Below the pieces are notes generated by a model. The model did not search any database, was not told the origin of the DNA, and was given only the letters and a program-made list of their open reading frames with translations. From Rhodococcus sp. 14-2470-1b (GTDB taxonomy: Bacteria > Actinomycetota > Actinomycetes > Mycobacteriales > Mycobacteriaceae), in assembly GCF_002259415.1 (NCBI RefSeq), contig NZ_NPFY01000010.1:112397-176396 (forward strand): 64,000 bases of DNA, given 5' to 3'. Positions 60,118 through 64,000 of this stretch are shown in pieces (positions within the stretch are counted from its first letter, which is position 1; each line of letters opens with the position of its first letter). The position numbers and the translations under genes are program-made.

Positions 60118-61136
60118 GCCCAGTCCTTCAGCACGGGAGTGTCGATCCACGGTCTTCCCTCGCAGTTCATGGCCTCGATGTCTGCGTCGACCATGATGCG
60201 CGCGAGCTCCGGCGTGTGTACCGATGCCTTCCACCCGAGGTCGTTCTCGGCTTTGCTGGCGTCGCCGACAAGGGCGTCCACCTCGGTCGGCCGGAGGTAG
60301 CGGTCGTCGAACCGGACGTGTTCCTGCCAGTCCAGCCCGGCATGTTCGAAGGCGACAGTGAGGAAATCGCGGACGGTGTAGTTTCCACCGGTGGCGAGCA
60401 CGTAGTCCTGAGGTGTCTCGGCTTGCAGCATGCGCCACATGCCCTCTACGTATTCGGGCGCGTAGCCCCAGTCACGGATCGCGTCGAGATTACCCATGTA
60501 CAGGCAGTCTTCGACGCCGGCTTTGATACGAGCCACTGCGCGTGTGATCTTGCGGGTCACGAAAGTTTCCCCACGTCTGGGTGATTCATGGTTGAACAGC
60601 ACACCGTTGACGGCGAACATGCCGTACGCCTCGCGGTAGTTGCGGGTGACCCAGTACGAATACACTTTTGCCGCGCCGTACGGCGAACGCGGATAGAAGG
60701 GAGTCTCTTCGTTCTGGGGAGGTGGGCTGGCACCAAACATCTCGGAGCTCGACGCCTGGTAGAACCGACACTGCACGCCTGTCAACCGCACTGCCTCGAG
60801 CAGGCGAATCGAACCGATTCCGGTGGTGTCCCCGGTGTGCTCGGGCTCGTCGAAACTCACTCGGACGTGCGACTGCGCGGCGAGGTTGTACACCTCGTCA
60901 GGCCTGATGTCGGCCATGAGCGTCACCAAACGGGCACCGTCACTGAGATCGCCGTAGTGAAGGAACAGCTTGGCACCGGTCTCGTGTGGATCGACATACA
61001 GATGTTCGACACGCGCTGTGTTGAATGTCGACGCCCGCCTTATGAGTCCATGTACTTCGTAACCCTTCGCAAGTAAGAGCTCCGCCAGATACGAACCGTC
61101 TTGACCGGTGATCCCCGTAATCAAAGCCTTTTTCAC
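60114..61136 (-). CDS. gmd: GDP-mannose 4,6-dehydratase
   Basis: 340 aa from the GTG at 61136 ([21 protein letters not shown]). [46 protein letters not shown] and [25 protein letters not shown] are the canonical Gmd segments with the catalytic Ser/Thr-Glu and Tyr-Lys. It makes GDP-4-keto-6-deoxy-D-mannose, the substrate of the coupled Fcl. It is the first gene of the leftward polysaccharide operon. Its leader is the 312-bp gap to 61448. An in-frame extension upstream (to 61202) lacks a ribosome site. Confidence 0.95.
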   Translation of the reverse strand: MKKALITGITGQDGSYLAELLLAKGYEVHGLIRRASTFNTARVEHLYVDPHETGAKLFLHYGDLSDGARLVTLMADIRPDEVYNLAAQSHVRVSFDEPEHTGDTTGIGSIRLLEAVRLTGVQCRFYQASSSEMFGASPPPQNEETPFYPRSPYGAAKVYSYWVTRNYREAYGMFAVNGVLFNHESPRRGETFVTRKITRAVARIKAGVEDCLYMGNLDAIRDWGYAPEYVEGMWRMLQAETPQDYVLATGGNYTVRDFLTVAFEHAGLDWQEHVRFDDRYLRPTEVDALVGDASKAENDLGWKASVHTPELARIMVDADIEAMNCEGRPWIDTPVLKDWA

Positions 61137-61448
61137 CACTGCTCCATTCAAAGCGTGGGTGGACAGTCCGCCAAGAGTACAAACGAATTCGACTTGGCGC
61201 ACTGTTCACTGAAATCCGACATTACCTGCGCCGCAATCAGTTCAGCTCAGACACCAATCGATCTTCCGGCTTCTTCCCGACGAATATGTTCTCCGGATCG
61301 GGTTGAACGACAACTACGCTGTCACCCCAGTCGGACTACCGAGCCATAACGGTCATCGGGAATGTTTCGCACGGACGGCGTGAATAGAGACCTCGGGTTA
61401 CGCTTTTCTCTCACCGCCGGTACCACTGGATTCTAATAGGGGTCCTCG
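61137..61448. promoter_or_regulatory. Divergent promoter region between gmd and the OafA-type gene
   Basis: 312 bp without a gene. A 7-bp inverted repeat CGCCAAG/CTTGGCG (61169-61199) flanks an AT-rich GTACAAACGAATTCGA, a good place for the gmd promoter or an operator. Near the right end, TTACGCTTTTCTC and GATTCTAATAGGGG precede the start at 61449, the latter resembling a -10 element plus ribosome site. Confidence 0.45.
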
Positions 61449-63599
61449 ATGTCCATAGCGCACGGATCGCAGACCCGACGTCGCAGCAAGCGACGATCTA
61501 CCGCGTCGCCCAAGCGCCACGATATCCAGACGTTGCGGGCAATCGCGGTTCTAATCGTCATTGCTGATCACCTATTCGGCTGGCCCTCAGGCGGTTTCAT
61601 CGGAGTCGACGTTTTCTTTGTCATTTCCGGATTTCTCATCACAGGCCTGCTGCTGCGGGAATTCGACCGCACCGGCAGTATCTCGTTCGCGGGGTTCTAC
61701 CGTCGTCGCATCCGGAGGATCGTGCCGATAGCGACAGTCGTGATCGTATTCTGTTGCATCGTAGGTCTGCTGGTCTTCTCCCAGGCGCGCGCGAAATCCA
61801 TCGGCATCGACGGGATCTGGGCGTTCTTCTTCGCGTCCAATTGGCGCTTCGCGATCGAGGGCACCGACTATTTCAACGCCGATACGTCTATCTCCCCGCT
61901 GCAGCACTACTGGTCACTGTCGATCGAAGAGCAGTTCTACTTCGTCTGGCCGGCACTCATGTTGCTGATCGGCGTGATGGTCGCACGCAGGTCGTTGTCT
62001 GGTACCGCGAAGCGGGCAATCACCGTTGCGGTCATGGGCACCGTCGTCGTGGTCTCCTTCGGGTGGGCCGTTCACGACACCGCGACCAACCAGACGTGGG
62101 CCTACTTCTCCACGTTCACTCGTGTGTGGGAACTGGGTGTCGGAGCCTTGCTGGCGATCGGCAGCGGGTTGCTCGCCAGAATTCCGCGCGCTGTCAGCGC
62201 CTACCTCACATGGGGAGGGATTGCCGTCATCGCCGCCGGGGTATTCGTCATCTCGGAGTCCGGCGCGTTCCCGGCCCCGCTGGCTGCGATCCCGGTCCTC
62301 GGTACGGCACTCGTCATTGCGGCGGGGATCGGCGACAGTGTTCCGCGTTCGTCGGTACTGACAACGAAGGCAGGCGTCTACGTCGGCGACCTGTCGTACT
62401 CCCTGTATCTGTGGCACTGGCCGCTGATCATCTTCCTCGGTGCCTTGATGGACCCGTCCTTCTACTACTACGTCACGGTGCTCGCGTTGACCTTCGGGCT
62501 GTCGATCTTCTCCTATCATTTCGTCGAGAATCCGATTCGGCACTCGACCTTTCTCGAACCCGGCGCTGTGCGTGCCGCGGCACGGCGCAAGAAGAAGAAC
62601 CGCCTGGGACGCCGGCCCATGCCGGTGTCATCGCGCTACGCCGCGGTCGGTTCCGTTGTTCTGATGACGGCCGCGTTCGGGGCGTTCGCTCTGCAACCGA
62701 TCGAGCCCCCGACGGCTCCGCCCTCCCGAGCGGTCGTTGCCGAAAAGCCGGTGGAGTCCTTGGAGTCGCTGCCCCTCGGCCCGGCGCAAGCCGCCCTCGC
62801 AGCCGAGATCGATGCTGCGGTGGATGCTTCCGAATGGCCTGATCTGGTGCCGTCGATGGACGATGCGATCGATGGTGCGCAGGCGCCGACGGACATCGTG
62901 GAGTGCGGACTTGCCGCAACGCCGGTTCCGTCGACGTGCACGTGGGGTGCACCCGATGCCCGCAGGACGATCATGGTGCTCGGGGACTCGATGGCGATGA
63001 GCTACGTGCAGCCCATCAGAAACTTCGCCGAGGCCAGTAACGGCAAGTGGAAGGTTCGGTCGGAGGCGATGTTCGGGTGCGCCTTCGTGGACATGGACAT
63101 CACGACGGTCGACACCGCGACGTCCGAGGCGTGCCCTGGACGAAAAGAAGCGGCGATTCAAGTCGTCAACGAGGAGCGCCCCGACGTCGTGGTCATCACC
63201 AATCTCCACACCGACGTGTCACCCGAACTGTGGGTGCCGGGGATGCAGCGATTGACGGATCGGTTCGAGTCGAGCGTCGGGAAGATCGTGTTCTTGTCGG
63301 CGCCCCCGAACGACAAGAAGGCGAGCGACTGCTACACACGAACCAGCGTGCCCGCGGACTGCATCAGCAGCGTCACCGACACCTGGCGTGCGCGGAACCG
63401 TGCGGAGATCAATCTCGCGGCACGGGTCGGCGGTGCGCACGTCGACACTCGGAGCCTGTTCTGCACTCCCGACGACTACTGCCCGTCCTTCGTCGGGACA
63501 ACGCCGATGAAGTCCGACTCTGCCCACATGACAATCGAATACGGCCAGAAGATCTCCCCGGCGTTCGAGGAGCTGCTCCGGTCGTCCGGGGTGGTGTGA
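61449..63599 (+). CDS. OafA/YrhL-type acyltransferase 3 with C-terminal SGNH domain
   Basis: 716 aa. A basic cytosolic head is followed by KRHDIQTLRAIAVLIVIADHLF with the conserved R/H of acyltransferase-3 enzymes. About eleven membrane helices reach residue 420, including ISGFLITGLLL, FYRRRIRRIVP, HYWSLSIEEQFYFVWP and YLWHWPLII. After a Pro/Ala/Glu linker the extracytoplasmic SGNH domain begins near residue 500, with VLGDSMAMSY (nucleophile) and DSAHMT (His). Such two-part enzymes take acyl groups across the membrane and attach them to surface glycans. It probably acylates the polymer of this locus. Confidence 0.92.
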   Translation: MSIAHGSQTRRRSKRRSTASPKRHDIQTLRAIAVLIVIADHLFGWPSGGFIGVDVFFVISGFLITGLLLREFDRTGSISFAGFYRRRIRRIVPIATVVIVFCCIVGLLVFSQARAKSIGIDGIWAFFFASNWRFAIEGTDYFNADTSISPLQHYWSLSIEEQFYFVWPALMLLIGVMVARRSLSGTAKRAITVAVMGTVVVVSFGWAVHDTATNQTWAYFSTFTRVWELGVGALLAIGSGLLARIPRAVSAYLTWGGIAVIAAGVFVISESGAFPAPLAAIPVLGTALVIAAGIGDSVPRSSVLTTKAGVYVGDLSYSLYLWHWPLIIFLGALMDPSFYYYVTVLALTFGLSIFSYHFVENPIRHSTFLEPGAVRAAARRKKKNRLGRRPMPVSSRYAAVGSVVLMTAAFGAFALQPIEPPTAPPSRAVVAEKPVESLESLPLGPAQAALAAEIDAAVDASEWPDLVPSMDDAIDGAQAPTDIVECGLAATPVPSTCTWGAPDARRTIMVLGDSMAMSYVQPIRNFAEASNGKWKVRSEAMFGCAFVDMDITTVDTATSEACPGRKEAAIQVVNEERPDVVVITNLHTDVSPELWVPGMQRLTDRFESSVGKIVFLSAPPNDKKASDCYTRTSVPADCISSVTDTWRARNRAEINLAARVGGAHVDTRSLFCTPDDYCPSFVGTTPMKSDSAHMTIEYGQKISPAFEELLRSSGVV

Positions 63600-63676
63600 G
63601 GCTTGCCCCAACCCAACTCGGACCCTGACCGTCGAGATTCCTCGGCACACTACCCGCCCAGACGAATTGTCTGCGC

Positions 63677-64000
63677 TCAGCCTTGGTAGGTGGGGAGGTA
63701 GCCGTCGGCGATGGCTCGGGCGAGGGAGGGTGCGGCGCGGTCTTTGTCGGAGAGTTGGTACTCGAGTACCGATCCGTCGCGGGCGTGGGTTTGCCAGTCG
63801 ATACCCAGGTCCGGATCGAGTGGGTTCAGATCGCGGTCCAACGACGGGGTGTACTCGATCGAGCACAGGTACATCACGGTCGAGCCGTCTTCGAGGGACA
63901 GGATGGCGTGCCCGAGACCTGCCGGCAGGAACACTGCGCGGCGGTCGACGTCGTCGATGAGCACGCTGTCCCACTGCCCGAAGGTCGGCGAACCCACCCG
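63677..64000 (-). CDS. rmlC: dTDP-4-dehydrorhamnose 3,5-epimerase, N-terminus cut by window edge
   Basis: The frame is open to base 64000, so the start is outside the window. The visible 108 codons contain the second half of the RmlC cupin: RVGSPTFGQWDSVLIDD, VFLPAGLGHAILSLEDGSTVMYLCS and the DPLDPDLGIDW-type substrate loop (here NPLDPDLGIDWQ). RmlC epimerises dTDP-4-keto-6-deoxyglucose on the way to dTDP-L-rhamnose, needed for the arabinogalactan linker and many surface glycans. It suggests rml genes continue beyond the window. It is convergent with the OafA-type gene, with 77 bp between. Confidence 0.9.
   Translation of the reverse strand, partial: RVGSPTFGQWDSVLIDDVDRRAVFLPAGLGHAILSLEDGSTVMYLCSIEYTPSLDRDLNPLDPDLGIDWQTHARDGSVLEYQLSDKDRAAPSLARAIADGYLPTYQG

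Overview
High-GC actinobacterial chromosome, almost certainly Mycobacteriales and most like Rhodococcus. The indications are an antigen 85-type mycolyltransferase, a cyclopropane-mycolate-synthase-like methyltransferase, EspC/WXG-type type VII secretion (T7SS) proteins, a DUF222/13E12 HNH protein, a CmtR-type metal sensor and frequent ATGA/GTGA start-stop overlaps. I saw no rRNA, tRNA, CRISPR array or insertion sequence.

Bases 1-18700 are mostly housekeeping or accessory genes: a truncated secreted protein, a VOC protein, a GT1 glycosyltransferase, a four-gene osmoprotectant ABC operon (permease, ATPase with CBS domains, permease, binding lipoprotein) behind a long structured leader, a proline-rich lipoprotein, an SGNH hydrolase, a STAS / 37-aa / GNAT overlapping operon, a short Rho factor, a mycolyltransferase, a Ddn-like protein, an amino-acid permease, an HNH protein and an AraC regulator.

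Bases 18831-37206 read entirely on the minus strand and could be one long transcription unit. In transcription order they are: a 3288-aa trimodular NRPS (C-A-T x3, then TE), a methyltransferase overlapping its stop codon, a Wzz/tyrosine-kinase protein, a secreted serine protease overlapping that gene, and two tandem T7SS-like cassettes. Each cassette has an EspC-like partner with a C-terminal YxxxD/E motif, a WxG plus alpha/beta-hydrolase effector, and a small third protein. The second effector has lost its nucleophile serine (GHGYG instead of GHSYG).

Bases 37456-64000 are a cell-surface polysaccharide region. It contains a phosphoglycosyl transferase lacking the usual Asp-Glu catalytic pair, a DUF4012 protein, a CmtR/CDF metal pair and a GH26 lipoprotein. 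Next is a fused BcsA-like GT2 / GT39-like mannosyltransferase overlapping a polyprenol-phosphate-mannose synthase. A fucose-type heteropolysaccharide operon follows (gmd, fcl, acyltransferases, Wzy-like, Wzx-like, several glycosyltransferases), interrupted by a divergent secreted glycosidase. The window closes with an OafA-type acyltransferase and a truncated rmlC.

The most novel-looking systems are the single-chain synthesise-and-decorate glycan machine with its lipid-mannose supplier (43326-47218), the duplicated T7SS effector cassettes (18831-23934), and the NRPS physically linked to both surface-assembly and secretion genes.
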